A stretch of DNA of 64,000 nt from JAFAFN01 sp963707555 (GCA_963707555.1 CAVPQM010000024.1:310001-374000); one strand, 5' to 3'; shown: positions 37,626 through 49,306, counted from the stretch's first letter. Notes: generated from the letters alone by a model not told the origin. Numbers and translations: made by a program.

Positions 37626-39424
37626 AGGCCGTGCTCCTGGAGCCAGAGCTCGAGCAGCGCCATCTGCCACAGCGAGTTGCCCTTGAGCGGGGTGATCGAT
37701 CCGTTCGGATCGTCCAGGTGCGCTTCGATCGCCTCGGTGCGGAACAGGCCGCGCTCCTTCGATGCCGGAGAGCGCAGCACGTCGGTGACCATGTCGAGCA
37801 CCGGGCCCTCGAGGTGGCTCAGCGCGGGCACCGGGAAGTAGCCCTTGGGACGGTCGATCACCTCGGTCGGCAGGATGGCGCGGGCGGCCTCCTTGAGCAC
37901 ACCCTTGCCACCGTGAGCCAGCTTCAGCGCAGCCGGCACCGCGGCGGCGAGCTCGACGAGCTCGTGGTCGAGGAAGGGGACGCGTGCCTCGAGCCCGTGC
38001 GACATCGTCATGTTGTCGACCCGCTTCACGGGGTCCTCGACCAGCATCACCTGTGTGTCGATGCGCAGCGCCCGGTCGATCGTCGCGGTGGCACCGGTGC
38101 GACCGAAGTGCTCGCGCACCAGGTCGCGGGTGACGTCGCGTTCGACGAGGTGGGCCGGCTCGACGAGCGTCGACATGGCCGCGTGGCTGCGGTCGAAGAA
38201 CACCGCCGCGTAGGCGTCGACCGCCGCGTCGAGGTCGCGAGGGGAGCCGTGGGCCCCGAGCTCGGCAAGCGGTGGGTACCAGCGGTACCCACCGAAGACC
38301 TCGTCCGCGCCCTGGCCGGACTGCACGACCTTCACGTGACGCGCCACCTCGGCGCTGAGCAGGTGGAAGGCGACCACGTCGTGGCTGACCATCGGCTCGC
38401 TCATCGCGCCGATCGCGTTCGCGAGCGCGTCGGGCAGGGCGACCGAGGGGATACGGATCTGGTGGTGGTCCGTGCCGAAGGTCTTCGCGACGACGTCGGA
38501 GTACCGGAACTCGTCGCCGTCGATCGAACCGTGGGATTCGAAGCCGATGCTGAAGGTCTGCAGGCCTCGCTGGCCGGACTCCGCGAGCAGGGCGGTGATC
38601 AGGCTGGAGTCGAGCCCGCCCGAGAGCAGGACACCGACCGGCACGTCCGCGACCTGACGTCGCTCGACCGCGGTGCGCAGTGCGGTGAGCACGGCGTCGG
38701 TCCAGTCCTCGGCGGACCACCCGGCGGGGTGGTCCGCTGCGTCGAAGTCCAGGTCCCAGTAGCGACGCTCGGTGCGCGTGCCGTCCGCTCGGATGCGCAG
38801 GATCGTCGCCGGCGGCACCTTGCGGACGTCGGCCAGGATCGTTCGGGGCGCGGGGACGACCGAGTGCAACGACAGGTAGTCGTGCAGGGCCACGGGGTCG
38901 ATGCGGGACGACACGCCGCCGCCGGCGAGCAGCGCGGGCAGCGTGGAGGCGAAGCGCAGCACGCCGCCGGCCTCGTGCACGTACAGCGGCTTGATGCCCA
39001 ACCGGTCACGGATCAGCACGACCTCGTCCGCGCGGGAGTCGACGATCGCGACGGCGAACATGCCGTGCAGGTGGTGGACCATGTCCTCACCCCAGGTCCG
39101 CCAGGCCTTCAGCAGCACCTCGGTGTCGCCGTGCGAGACGAAGCGGTGGCCGAGTGCCGCGAGCTCCTCGCGCAGCGCCCGGTAGTTGTAGATGCAGCCG
39201 TTGAACACGATCGTGAGGCCGAGCTCCCCGTCGACCATCGGCTGGGCGGCGGCATCGGAGAGGTCGATGACCTTCAGGCGCCGATGGCCGAGGGCCACTC
39301 GACCATCGGTCCAGAGCCCCTCGCCGTCGGGGCCTCGCGGCGCGAGGGTGTCGGTCATCCGAGCGACGGCGTCGACATCGGGCGTACGTCCGGGTGCGGC
39401 GATCTCGCCGGCAATACCGCACAT
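37622..39424 (-). CDS. asnO: N-acetylglutaminylglutamine amidotransferase (AsnB-like)
   Basis: 600 aa. N-terminal class II glutaminase with nucleophile Cys2 (MCGIAGEIAAPG), then an Asn-synthetase domain with pyrophosphatase loop VLLSGGLDSSLITALL. It amidates the acyl-dipeptide to give NAGGN. First gene of the operon; the RBS is within GGATCACATCC-type leader. A 22-bp palindrome lies 129 bp upstream. Confidence 0.87.
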   Translation of the reverse strand: MCGIAGEIAAPGRTPDVDAVARMTDTLAPRGPDGEGLWTDGRVALGHRRLKVIDLSDAAAQPMVDGELGLTIVFNGCIYNYRALREELAALGHRFVSHGDTEVLLKAWRTWGEDMVHHLHGMFAVAIVDSRADEVVLIRDRLGIKPLYVHEAGGVLRFASTLPALLAGGGVSSRIDPVALHDYLSLHSVVPAPRTILADVRKVPPATILRIRADGTRTERRYWDLDFDAADHPAGWSAEDWTDAVLTALRTAVERRQVADVPVGVLLSGGLDSSLITALLAESGQRGLQTFSIGFESHGSIDGDEFRYSDVVAKTFGTDHHQIRIPSVALPDALANAIGAMSEPMVSHDVVAFHLLSAEVARHVKVVQSGQGADEVFGGYRWYPPLAELGAHGSPRDLDAAVDAYAAVFFDRSHAAMSTLVEPAHLVERDVTRDLVREHFGRTGATATIDRALRIDTQVMLVEDPVKRVDNMTMSHGLEARVPFLDHELVELAAAVPAALKLAHGGKGVLKEAARAILPTEVIDRPKGYFPVPALSHLEGPVLDMVTDVLRSPASKERGLFRTEAIEAHLDDPNGSITPLKGNSLWQMALLELWLQEHGL

Positions 39425-39552
39425 GTGGGATCACATCCTTGGGGGGCGCGTGACGCCGCGGTACCCCTCGATGTGCCGGCCCGAAACGCCGTGCGCCGAG
39501 GGTCACCCGTTGCAGCGGGAGGGTTCCAGGGCGTGAGCCGATCCCAAGATTC

Positions 39553-39574
39553 GATGTAAAGAGGCCTTTACATC
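39553..39574. promoter_or_regulatory. Perfect 9-4-9 palindrome upstream of the NAGGN operon
   Basis: GATGTAAAG-AGGC-CTTTACATC lies 129-150 bp upstream of asnO, in a gene-free 366-bp gap (39425-39790). It is notably A+T-rich for the region. Probably an operator for osmotic or growth-phase control; the regulator is unknown. Confidence 0.6.
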
Positions 39575-39732
39575 CGATCGTCCACCGTTCTACAGTCATC
39601 GACGAGTCGGGAGGGAGTTCGGCGGCCACCGCGATGTGGTCTGGCGGTCATCGTCGCAGCCGCCGAACTTCTCCTGATCACCGCTGATCACCGCGCGCCG
39701 ACGACGTCGTGCCGGATCGGCGTACACGTCGC

Positions 39733-39768
39733 GTCGGGCGGGTGAGGGGGTCGCCTCTCCCGCCCGAC
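39733..39768 (-). terminator. Hairpin downstream of the HTH citrate synthase
   Basis: A 10-bp perfect stem (GTCGGGCGGG with CCCGCCCGAC) with an inner GAGG/CCTC pair, 23 bp after the stop of the leftward HTH-citrate synthase. No T-run. Likely terminator separating it from the NAGGN operon. Confidence 0.55.
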
Positions 39769-39790
39769 CGTGACGCTGCACCGTCGGCTG

Positions 39791-41020
39791 TCAGTCCCGC
39801 TCGGTGGTGTGGATCGCCCGCGCTCGGAACCGGAGCGGCTGTTCCTCGAGCTCCTCGAGGTAGTGCGCGACCCACCCGGCGACCCGCGCGATCGAGAACA
39901 GCGCCGGCATCGCACCCGGGTGCGCGCCGATGGCGCTCGCCAGCGCGGCGAGCGCGAAGTCGATGTTCGCGGCGGGGAGGCCCTGCCGGGCCGCGGTGTC
40001 GACGAGGCGCTGGACCAGCGCGCGGTGCTGGGAGTCGCCCAGGCGACCGACGAGGTCCAACAGGCACGACGCGCGTGGGTCGCCGTCGGGATACGCGCCG
40101 TGTCCGAAGCCGGGCACCGATCCCCACCGGCGCAGCGCGTCGCCCATGGCGATCTCTGCACCGTCGCTCGACGCGGCCCGCAGCAACTCGAGCGCCACGT
40201 CGCTCGCCGCGGAGTGCAACGTGCCGGCACTCGTCCCGAGTCCTGACAGCACGGCGTCGTAGACATCGGCGCGGGTCGACGCGGCGACCCGGACCGCGAG
40301 CGTCGAGGTGGCGAGCTCGTGGTCGGCGAGCAGCACCATCGCGGCGTTGACCGCCGCGGTCACCTCGACGGGATCGAGGCGCCTCTCACCAGTGGTCAGC
40401 GAGCCGGCCAGTGCGACGGTCAACCGACCGGCGAGCGAGTGCTCGATGCGGGTGCCGTCGGCGAGCACCAGATCGGCCACGTCGAGCGGTCCGTCCGGGC
40501 CGCACGGCGCCGGGCCGAGCGAGGCGACGAGCGTCGCCACGAGCGTCCGAGCGGCGCGCACCACGGCGGTAGGGCGCAGGTCGGCCCGGAAGGGGTCGTC
40601 CGCCCCCGACATGACGGTGGCCCACGGCAGCCGGTCCCGGGCACGCAACTGCACCGGGACGTCGAGGGTGCGTGGCGTCCAGTCCGCGACGTCGTGGTCC
40701 TCCGCCCGCCACAACGCCCCGGCCACCTGTTCGAACGGGGCGGTCCTGGCCAGTTCGGTCGCGGCCCGACCGCGGTACACGGGGCCGCGCTCATCGAGCA
40801 GCGTGATCGACGTCGTGACGACCGCGAGCCGACTCTCGACCCGGCGCCCGCCCCTCGACCTCGCCGCGAGCCGTTCCACGTCCTCGACGGCGAACAGGCT
40901 GCGGCGCGAGCCCGGATCCGGGTGCGACTCGAGCAGGCCACGGCTGACGTACACGTAGAGCGTCGTGACCTTGACGCCCAGGCGGCTCGCCGCCTCCTCG
41001 CTCGTCATCATCCGCGCCAT
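39791..41020 (-). CDS. Citrate synthase family protein with N-terminal HTH
   Basis: 409 aa from ATG 41020 with AGGAGG five bases upstream. An excisionase/MerR-like HTH (MMTSEEAASRLGVKVTTLYVY) at the N-terminus is followed by a citrate-synthase fold: His in PGFGHGAYPDGDPRAS, Asp in NIDFALAALASAIG, and RVAGWVAHYLEEL. It may act as enzyme, regulator or both. Divergent from a second citrate synthase. The operator-like repeats lie between them. Confidence 0.85.
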   Translation of the reverse strand: MARMMTSEEAASRLGVKVTTLYVYVSRGLLESHPDPGSRRSLFAVEDVERLAARSRGGRRVESRLAVVTTSITLLDERGPVYRGRAATELARTAPFEQVAGALWRAEDHDVADWTPRTLDVPVQLRARDRLPWATVMSGADDPFRADLRPTAVVRAARTLVATLVASLGPAPCGPDGPLDVADLVLADGTRIEHSLAGRLTVALAGSLTTGERRLDPVEVTAAVNAAMVLLADHELATSTLAVRVAASTRADVYDAVLSGLGTSAGTLHSAASDVALELLRAASSDGAEIAMGDALRRWGSVPGFGHGAYPDGDPRASCLLDLVGRLGDSQHRALVQRLVDTAARQGLPAANIDFALAALASAIGAHPGAMPALFSIARVAGWVAHYLEELEEQPLRFRARAIHTTERD

Positions 41021-41085
41021 TCGGCCTCCTGGTGCTGGTCGACGCCCGCACATCGTCGCATGGTGCCGACCACAGGTGTCCGACA

Positions 41086-41117
41086 CGTTGACACGATCAA
41101 CATATACATGATCAACG
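41086..41117. promoter_or_regulatory. GTTGA/TCAAC repeats between the two citrate synthases
   Basis: CGTTGA (41086-41091) and TCAACG (41112-41117) frame two GATCAAC copies 15 bp apart, plus GTTGA-N5-TCAAC. A+T-rich core with TATACAT. Likely binding site for the HTH-citrate synthase or another regulator, controlling both divergent genes. Confidence 0.55.
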
Positions 41118-41209
41118 TTTACTACGCCGACGATGCTCCGTACGCTCGAGAGGTGAGAGCACCACCTGCAGGCCCGAGGGTCGGGCCGACGTCGATGACG
41201 AGGAGTCCG

Positions 41210-42355
41210 ATGAGAGACACAGCAGCCAGCACCACCCGAGAGGGCCTCGACGGCGTCGTCGTGGCGAGCACCGAGGTCGGTGACGTCCGAGGGCGCGAGG
41301 GCTACTACCACTACCGGCAGTACTCGGCGGTCGAGCTCGCCGAACGGCGCAGCGTCGAGGACGTCTGGTACCTGATGGTCCACGGCGAGCTGCCCGACCC
41401 GGCTGCATCGGCCGAGTTCACCCGCCGGGTCGCCGGACTGCGAGCGCTGCCCGACGGGCTCGACGCCACCGTCGAGCTCGCCGCCCGGCACGGCGACACG
41501 CTCGCGGCTCTGCGAACGGTCGTCTCCGACCTCGGTGTCCGCGAAGGGTGGGCGCCGACCCACGACATCGACGCGGACGAGGTCCGCCACCAGACCCTGG
41601 TGCTCGGCGCGGTCGTGCCGACGATCCTCGCCGCCGCCCACCGGATCCGGTCGGGGCTCGAGCCGATCGCCCCACGTGTCGACCTCGGCCACGCCGCCAA
41701 CTACCTCTGGATGCTCACCGGCAGCGTGCCGGCGCCCGAGGTGGCGCGTGCGGTCGAGCAGTACTTGATCCTGACCATCGATCACGGCTTCAACGCGTCG
41801 ACCTTCACGGCCCGGGTGATCACCTCGACCGGCGCGGATGTCGCGGCGGCGATCTGCGGGGCGATCGGCGCCTTGTCCGGACCGCTGCACGGCGGTGCAC
41901 CGAGCCGGGCGCTCGACATGCTCGACGACATCGGGTCCCCCGAGCACACCCGGGACTGGGTGCGAGCGGCGGTCGAGTCGGGCGACCGGATCATGGGGTT
42001 CGGCCATCGGGTGTACAAGACCGACGACCCACGATCAGCGTTCCTGCGCGACGTCGCCCGCCGCCTCGGCGGTGAGCAGGTCGAGTTCGCGACGCAGGTC
42101 GAGCGCACCGTGGTCGACGTGCTCGCCGAGCTGAAGCCGGGGCGCGAGCTCTACACGAACGTCGAGTTCTATGCCGGCGTGGTCATGAACAGCTGCGGGA
42201 TCCCCCGTGAGATGTTCACGCCGACCTTCGCCGCAGGCCGGGTCATCGGCTGGTCCGCCCACGTGCTCGAGCAGTCGTCGTCCAACCGGATCATCCGGCC
42301 CTCGGCGCACTACGTGGGCACCCCGCCGCCGGTCGAGGTGCCGCTCCCCGGCTGA
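41210..42355 (+). CDS. Citrate synthase / 2-methylcitrate synthase
   Basis: 381 aa from ATG 41210, with GAGGAG about six bases upstream. Catalytic His in FGHRVYKTDDPRSAFL, second His in DHGFNASTFTARV; the usual Asp position reads NVEFYAG with Glu, as in a group of actinobacterial enzymes. C-terminus GWSAHVLEQSSSNRIIRP. Citrate or methylcitrate substrate cannot be told from sequence. Confidence 0.87.
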   Translation: MRDTAASTTREGLDGVVVASTEVGDVRGREGYYHYRQYSAVELAERRSVEDVWYLMVHGELPDPAASAEFTRRVAGLRALPDGLDATVELAARHGDTLAALRTVVSDLGVREGWAPTHDIDADEVRHQTLVLGAVVPTILAAAHRIRSGLEPIAPRVDLGHAANYLWMLTGSVPAPEVARAVEQYLILTIDHGFNASTFTARVITSTGADVAAAICGAIGALSGPLHGGAPSRALDMLDDIGSPEHTRDWVRAAVESGDRIMGFGHRVYKTDDPRSAFLRDVARRLGGEQVEFATQVERTVVDVLAELKPGRELYTNVEFYAGVVMNSCGIPREMFTPTFAAGRVIGWSAHVLEQSSSNRIIRPSAHYVGTPPPVEVPLPG

Positions 42356-42542
42356 GGCCCCCGTCCCTTCGCAGATGCGTCGTCAGGCGCTCCCTCCGGC
42401 AGCGCGCTGAGGCACAGTCGAGCTCGTCGGTGGGGCACGGGTTCGTGCCGTGCAGCCGAGGTGCAGTGGAGTGTCAGTGGCTCGATCTAGCGTGTCGTCG
42501 GACCGGTGATCGCCGGTCCGACCACCCTCGACGGGAGCACGC

Positions 42543-42959
42543 ATGGCCTTCGGGCAGGCATCGGGGCCACCGGCCTCGGCCAGGCAGATCCAGGAGCTCG
42601 CCGACCTGTTCGAGGCGCGCGGCTTCGACTCGTTCAAGGAGGCTCGCCACCCGTTCGGGCTGACGCAGCGCCAGGCGGGTGGCAAGTTCACCGTCGACGA
42701 GGCCACCGAGCTGATCGAGCGCCTCGCCGCTGACGACGACGGCGACACCGCGCAGGTCCCGGAGTCCGCCGCGCCTGCCGGCCGGGTCGACACGGTCGCG
42801 CCGCGAGCGCCGCGACGCGCGGACAGCGAACGGGTCGCCGCACGTGCCCTGCGCCGACAGGAGGACGCCGCGGTCGAGCTGCTCTCCGAGGTGATGGCGA
42901 CCGAGCTCACCAACCGCGGCTGGTGCTGCATCCCTCCCCCGGACGAACCGCTCGGCTGA
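42543..42959 (+). CDS. Hypothetical protein, 138 aa
   Basis: Starts MAFGQASGPPASARQIQELA. A helical N-terminus (TQRQAGGKFTVDEATELIER) is followed by an Ala/Pro-rich linker and a C-terminal helix ending CCIPPPDEPLG. No transmembrane helix. Unrecognised family. No near neighbour on the same strand; the 187 bp upstream hold nothing I can support. Confidence 0.55.
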   Translation: MAFGQASGPPASARQIQELADLFEARGFDSFKEARHPFGLTQRQAGGKFTVDEATELIERLAADDDGDTAQVPESAAPAGRVDTVAPRAPRRADSERVAARALRRQEDAAVELLSEVMATELTNRGWCCIPPPDEPLG

Positions 42960-43025
42960 CGCCGCGCCGCTCGCTGAGTCCGTGCCGTTCGCCGTCGGGG
43001 TGGGGCCCCTCACGGACCGCACGGG

Positions 43026-43538
43026 TCAGGGTCGGGCGAAGTTCCGATCCGGATCTGCCGGGGGTGACAGGAAGCCCTCACCCGGACGCCAGCCGCTCTC
43101 CCGCAGGTCCTCGAGCACGTGCACCATGTTCAACAGGTCCTCCTCGTAGGAGAACTTGCCGTCGCCCGCGTAGACGAGCGTCGAGATGCCGGACTGCTCG
43201 TAGCGGCTCCCGTCGGCGCGCGCGCCGGGCAGCTGCTGGGTCCACTTCACGACGACCGTCGTGCCGTCGACGGCGGTGAACTCGATCGGGAAGTCCCAGT
43301 CCTCGAGGCCGCGCATGCTCTCGTCGAAGAACTCGCGCAGCGCGTCGATGCCCTGGATGCGACCCCAGGCGGGGTCGATGTACACCGCGTCGTCGGTGAA
43401 CATCGAGGCCAGGTCGGTCCAGTGGGCGTCGCCCGCGGCAATGCGTCCGCGCAGCGCCACGTAGGCGTCGACGGCGGACCTGACCTCGTCCGGCGAGCTC
43501 TCGCCTGCCGTGTTCTGGTGGGGGGTGTCGTTGCTCAT
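43026..43538 (-). CDS. SnoaL/NTF2-like protein
   Basis: 170 aa from ATG 43538. NTF2-like cone: AVDAYVALRGRIAAGDAHW, DLASMFTDDAVYIDPAWGRI, and DWDFPIEFTAVDGTTVVVKW. Such proteins are isomerases, hydrolases or ligand-binding proteins; the catalytic type cannot be told here. Divergent from lon. Confidence 0.72.
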   Translation of the reverse strand: MSNDTPHQNTAGESSPDEVRSAVDAYVALRGRIAAGDAHWTDLASMFTDDAVYIDPAWGRIQGIDALREFFDESMRGLEDWDFPIEFTAVDGTTVVVKWTQQLPGARADGSRYEQSGISTLVYAGDGKFSYEEDLLNMVHVLEDLRESGWRPGEGFLSPPADPDRNFARP

Positions 43539-43650
43539 CGGGGGGATCTTCGCGGCTGAGGATCCTGAGAACCACCGGGAATACTTGAGCGCTTGAGCGT
43601 GCTGCCCTCCCGATGCCCGGACCGACTCCGGGCCGACCGCTGGAGTGCAC

Positions 43651-46150
<2,500 letters not shown>

Positions 46151-46174
46151 CCCGCTCGTCCACGTGTGACACCT

Positions 46175-46205
46175 CCCGGTCCCGACGGTCTCCGTCGGGA
46201 CCGGG
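46175..46205. terminator. Bidirectional hairpin between lon and the convergent membrane gene
   Basis: A perfect 14-bp stem with a TCT loop (46175-46188 and 46192-46205), 25 bp past lon and 38 bp past the convergent gene at 46243. No T-tract. Probably terminates both transcripts. Confidence 0.7.
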
Positions 46206-46242
46206 GCGCGTCCGCGCAGCGCCGGAGCGGTGTGCGGATCGA

Positions 46243-47106
46243 TCAGCGCGGACGTGACTGCAGCGGCGTGTCGCGCAGCAGCCGGGTCGTGACCGCGACG
46301 GTCGCCACCCAGGTCGCCAGGCCGACGGCCACGGCCGCGCCGACGGGCAGGTCCAGGAAGACCGAGTCGACGCTCTCGGGCAGCAGCGACGAGCTCAACG
46401 CCGATTCGACGACGGCGACGGGCAGCAGCCCGGGCACGATCAGGAGCAGGCCGACGATGGTGCCCCACCGGTAGAAGGCGAGGGCGATGAACCAACCGCT
46501 CGCCATGTAGACGGCGTAGACCAGCCACGTCTCCACGGCGACCCACCAGAGCTGGCCCGGCGCGTCGAAGAGGTGACGTTCCGACATCCCCGGGTCGACG
46601 TCCGCCATGCCGAACACGACGAGCTCGGCGACGTACACCACGGTGATGAACGCGGCGCCGATCGCCGCGAGCAGCGTGATGCCGGCGATCGAGCCCTGCG
46701 CCACGCGGCGTCGTGTCAGTCCCTGCGCGACGATCACCGGGAACGTCGAGTAGGCGAGCACGCAGCCCGCGGCGAACTGCACCCAACGGGTCCAGCTCAG
46801 TCCGGCGAACTCCCAGATGCTCGAGTCGAGCTGGCCGTAGCGGTCGACGAGCACCACCGACACGATCCACACGAGCAGCGCAGCGGCCCAGAACCAGGCA
46901 AGCCACGACAACGTCCCGTAGATGACGTACTCGACGACGCGGCGGACGGGGTCGGGGACCGTCGTCGGATGCTGCCGCTCGCGGCCTCGCCCGGAGGCGG
47001 TGACGCCGGCGGGCCCTGCATCGGCGGGCCCTGCATCGGCGGGCCCTGCACCGGCTGGCCCTGCACCGGCTGGCACTGCGGGGTCGCTCGTGGTGGGATC
47101 GGTCAC
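46243..47106 (-). CDS. Multi-pass membrane protein, ABC-operon partner
   Basis: 287 aa. Disordered Gly/Ala/Pro N-terminus (from repeats), then about six helices (LSWLAWFWAAALLVWIVSVV; GITLLLAAIGAAFITVVYVAEL-like). It is coupled by ATGA overlap to the ABC ATPase upstream, so it is likely its permease. Family not recognised. Confidence 0.65.
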   Translation of the reverse strand: MTDPTTSDPAVPAGAGPAGAGPADAGPADAGPAGVTASGRGRERQHPTTVPDPVRRVVEYVIYGTLSWLAWFWAAALLVWIVSVVLVDRYGQLDSSIWEFAGLSWTRWVQFAAGCVLAYSTFPVIVAQGLTRRRVAQGSIAGITLLAAIGAAFITVVYVAELVVFGMADVDPGMSERHLFDAPGQLWWVAVETWLVYAVYMASGWFIALAFYRWGTIVGLLLIVPGLLPVAVVESALSSSLLPESVDSVFLDLPVGAAVAVGLATWVATVAVTTRLLRDTPLQSRPR

Positions 47107-48023
47107 GGTCGCTCCTCGGGACGTGCGGTGACGAGCGCGCGCTCGTCACCCAGGTCGGTCAGGTGGACCAGCAGGTCCTGGAGGGGCACGGGGCCGAGCT
47201 CGGCACCGCGTCGTTCTGCCTCGTCGCGCAGCGCGTCCGGGATGGCGCCGTAGAAGGTCGTCCGGGTGGTGCGGCCGAGGGAGCGGACGTCGATCACCGT
47301 GGCATCGACGGCCGCGGCGGTGACCATGTCGACGATCTCGGTCGGTCCCGTCACCATCACGCCCCGCCCGCGGAGCGACTCGGTGTCCTCGGAGAGTGTG
47401 AGCCGACCGTGGTCGATGACGACGACCCGTTCGAGCAGCGGCGCGATCTCACCGATCAGGTGGGTCGAGACGATGAACGTGCGCTGCGTCCGCAGGTAGT
47501 CGCCCAGCAGCTCGTCGTAGAAGATGCCTCGTGACACCGCGTCCATCCCGAGGTACGACTCGTCGAACATCGTCAGCGGCGCCCGCGACGCCAGCCCGAT
47601 GGTCGAGCCGAGCGCCGAGCGCTGGCCGAGGGAGAGGTGCTTGATCGAGGCGGTGGGGTCCAGTTCGAAGCGGTCGAGCAGGTGGCGCGCGTAGTCGTCG
47701 TCCCACCCGGCGCGCATCCGCGACGCGAACCAGCGCAGGTCCTCGATGCTCATGTCCTCCTCGATGTCGCCGCTCTCTCGGATCAGGCTGATGCGACCGA
47801 CGAGCGACTCGTTCTCGTAGGGGTCCTCGCCGTCGACGGTGACCCGCCCGCTCGTGGGTCGTCGGAACGCGGCGATCGTCGCCAGCAGGGTGGACTTGCC
47901 CGCACCGTTGCGGCCGAGCAGGCCGCAGAGTGTCCCGGCGGGGATGTGCACCGACAGCTCGTCGACCGCGGTGGTCCCACCGATGCGGCACGTCAGGTCC
48001 GAGGTGGTCACGTCGAGGGTCAT
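47103..48023 (-). CDS. ABC transporter ATP-binding protein (YtrB type)
   Basis: 306 aa. Walker A LLGRNGAGKSTLL, signature LSLGQRSALG (one residue off the LSGGQ consensus), Walker B LTMFDESYLGMD. Coupled by ATGA overlaps to the GntR regulator upstream and the membrane gene downstream, as in ytrABC-type operons that respond to wall stress. Confidence 0.85.
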   Translation of the reverse strand: MTLDVTTSDLTCRIGGTTAVDELSVHIPAGTLCGLLGRNGAGKSTLLATIAAFRRPTSGRVTVDGEDPYENESLVGRISLIRESGDIEEDMSIEDLRWFASRMRAGWDDDYARHLLDRFELDPTASIKHLSLGQRSALGSTIGLASRAPLTMFDESYLGMDAVSRGIFYDELLGDYLRTQRTFIVSTHLIGEIAPLLERVVVIDHGRLTLSEDTESLRGRGVMVTGPTEIVDMVTAAAVDATVIDVRSLGRTTRTTFYGAIPDALRDEAERRGAELGPVPLQDLLVHLTDLGDERALVTARPEERP

Positions 48024-48442
48024 GTCCTGGGCTCCTTCGCCAGATCGGCGGGTCGATCGGCGGGTCGATCGGCGGTCGCCGCAGCCTCCGCGGCGCGGGT
48101 CGTCACGTGGTCGAGCAGCGCTTCGACGGGGATGCCCAGCACCGCGGCCCGGTCGAGCACGGGGTCGAGCACCTCGTCGAAGAAGCGACCGCGACGGTCC
48201 TCGAGGAGCTGGTCCCTCGCTCCGGGGCTGACGAACATGCCGACACCCCGGCGCTTGTAGATGACGCCTTCGTCGAGCAGCTGGTGGAAGGCCTTGGCCG
48301 CCGTCGCGGGGTTGATCCCGTAGAACTCGGCGTACTGGTTCGTCGACATCACTGCGTCGTCCGCCGCGAGGTTGCCGGCCAGCACGTCGGCGCGGATGCG
48401 CTCTGCAATCTGCTGGTAGATGGGACTGCGGTCGTCGAACAC
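48020..48442 (-). CDS. GntR-family regulator (YtrA subfamily)
   Basis: 140 aa. N-terminal wHTH (SPIYQQIAERIRADVLAGNL; INPATAAKAFHQLLDEGVIY) and the short helical tail typical of YtrA, which controls downstream ABC transporters. The operon's 38-bp palindrome, 58-95 bp upstream, is the probable operator. Confidence 0.88.
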   Translation of the reverse strand: MFDDRSPIYQQIAERIRADVLAGNLAADDAVMSTNQYAEFYGINPATAAKAFHQLLDEGVIYKRRGVGMFVSPGARDQLLEDRRGRFFDEVLDPVLDRAAVLGIPVEALLDHVTTRAAEAAATADRPADRPADLAKEPRT

Positions 48443-48499
48443 GTACGGGTCACCGGTCGCTCCGGACGTCGGAGCGGGCCCACGGCTCGATCGACGCCA

Positions 48500-48537
48500 C
48501 TTCTATGGTTCATTACTCTACTAATGAACTATAGAAG
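48500..48537. promoter_or_regulatory. 38-bp palindromic operator of the GntR-ABC operon
   Basis: Near-perfect inverted repeat: CTTCTAT-N-GTTCATTA-N6-TAATGAAC-N-ATAGAAG. Only the central 6 bp and one base on each side are unpaired. Strikingly A+T-rich in about 70% G+C DNA; it lies directly after the coaA stop and upstream of the GntR gene. Confidence 0.8.
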
Positions 48538-48538
48538 G

Positions 48539-49306
48539 TCAGGCGTGTGACGGCACGACCTTCGTGACGCGGTGATCGCGCCCCTTCTCGACGACGACAT
48601 CGGCGAGTGACCGGGCGGGTGCGACGTGCTCGTCGAACACGGGGCGGTTGATCTCGGTCCACGTCCAGTCGGCGAACGCACGGGCATCGTCGTCGGTCAG
48701 CGGGACGAACTGGTGGAAGAACGCGGTCGGGTTGCCGACCGCCTCTGCACGCAACCGCATGAACCGTTCGACGAACCACGTCTGGACGTCGTCGGGATCC
48801 GCCGCCAGGAACACGGACAGATCGACCAGGTCGACGACACCTCGGTCGACGGTGACGACGTTGAGGCCTTCGAGGATCACGACGTCCGGGGCCGACAGCG
48901 CGTGTGTCCCGTCGGCGACGTCGTAGGTGAGGTGTGAGTACGCCGGCGCCACCAGACCGGTCTCGCCGCCCTGCAACGCGGCGACGAACGCCGCCAGCGC
49001 CGGCAGGTCGTACGTCCTGGGCGAGCCCTTCTCGATCGCGAGGCCGAGCTCCTCGAGCCGTGCGTTCGACAGGAGGAACCCGTCGGTCGAGACGACTTCG
49101 ACGGCGATCGACGAGTCGTGTGCGCGCAGCGCTCCGGCCAGGTGGCCGGCGGTGGTCGACTTGCCGACCGAGACACCGCCGCCCAGGCCGACCACGAACG
49201 GGCGGTCCTCGCGGCGTTCGACGATGAGCGATGCCAGCGGCGCGAGCGGCGCCAGCTGCCCGCTGTCGGACAGGGCGGGGTCGTGCTGCAGAGGCTGGTC
49301 GGGCAT
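48539..49306 (-). CDS. coaA: Pantothenate kinase (type I, CoaA)
   Basis: 255 aa from ATG 49306, shorter than the usual ~310-aa type I enzyme, mainly at the N-terminus. P-loop GGGVSVGKSTTAGHL, then VVSTDGFLLSNARL and KGSPRTYDLPAL, APDVVILEGLNVV, all matching PanK. First step of CoA synthesis. The upstream frame has no PanK sequence. Confidence 0.86.
   Translation of the reverse strand: MPDQPLQHDPALSDSGQLAPLAPLASLIVERREDRPFVVGLGGGVSVGKSTTAGHLAGALRAHDSSIAVEVVSTDGFLLSNARLEELGLAIEKGSPRTYDLPALAAFVAALQGGETGLVAPAYSHLTYDVADGTHALSAPDVVILEGLNVVTVDRGVVDLVDLSVFLAADPDDVQTWFVERFMRLRAEAVGNPTAFFHQFVPLTDDDARAFADWTWTEINRPVFDEHVAPARSLADVVVEKGRDHRVTKVVPSHA

Noticed and set aside
43581..43598. HAIR-like heat-shock operator upstream of lon
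   Set aside because: CTTGAGC occurs twice as a direct repeat, but the CTTGAGT-N7-ACTCAAG inverted arrangement of the HspR site is absent.
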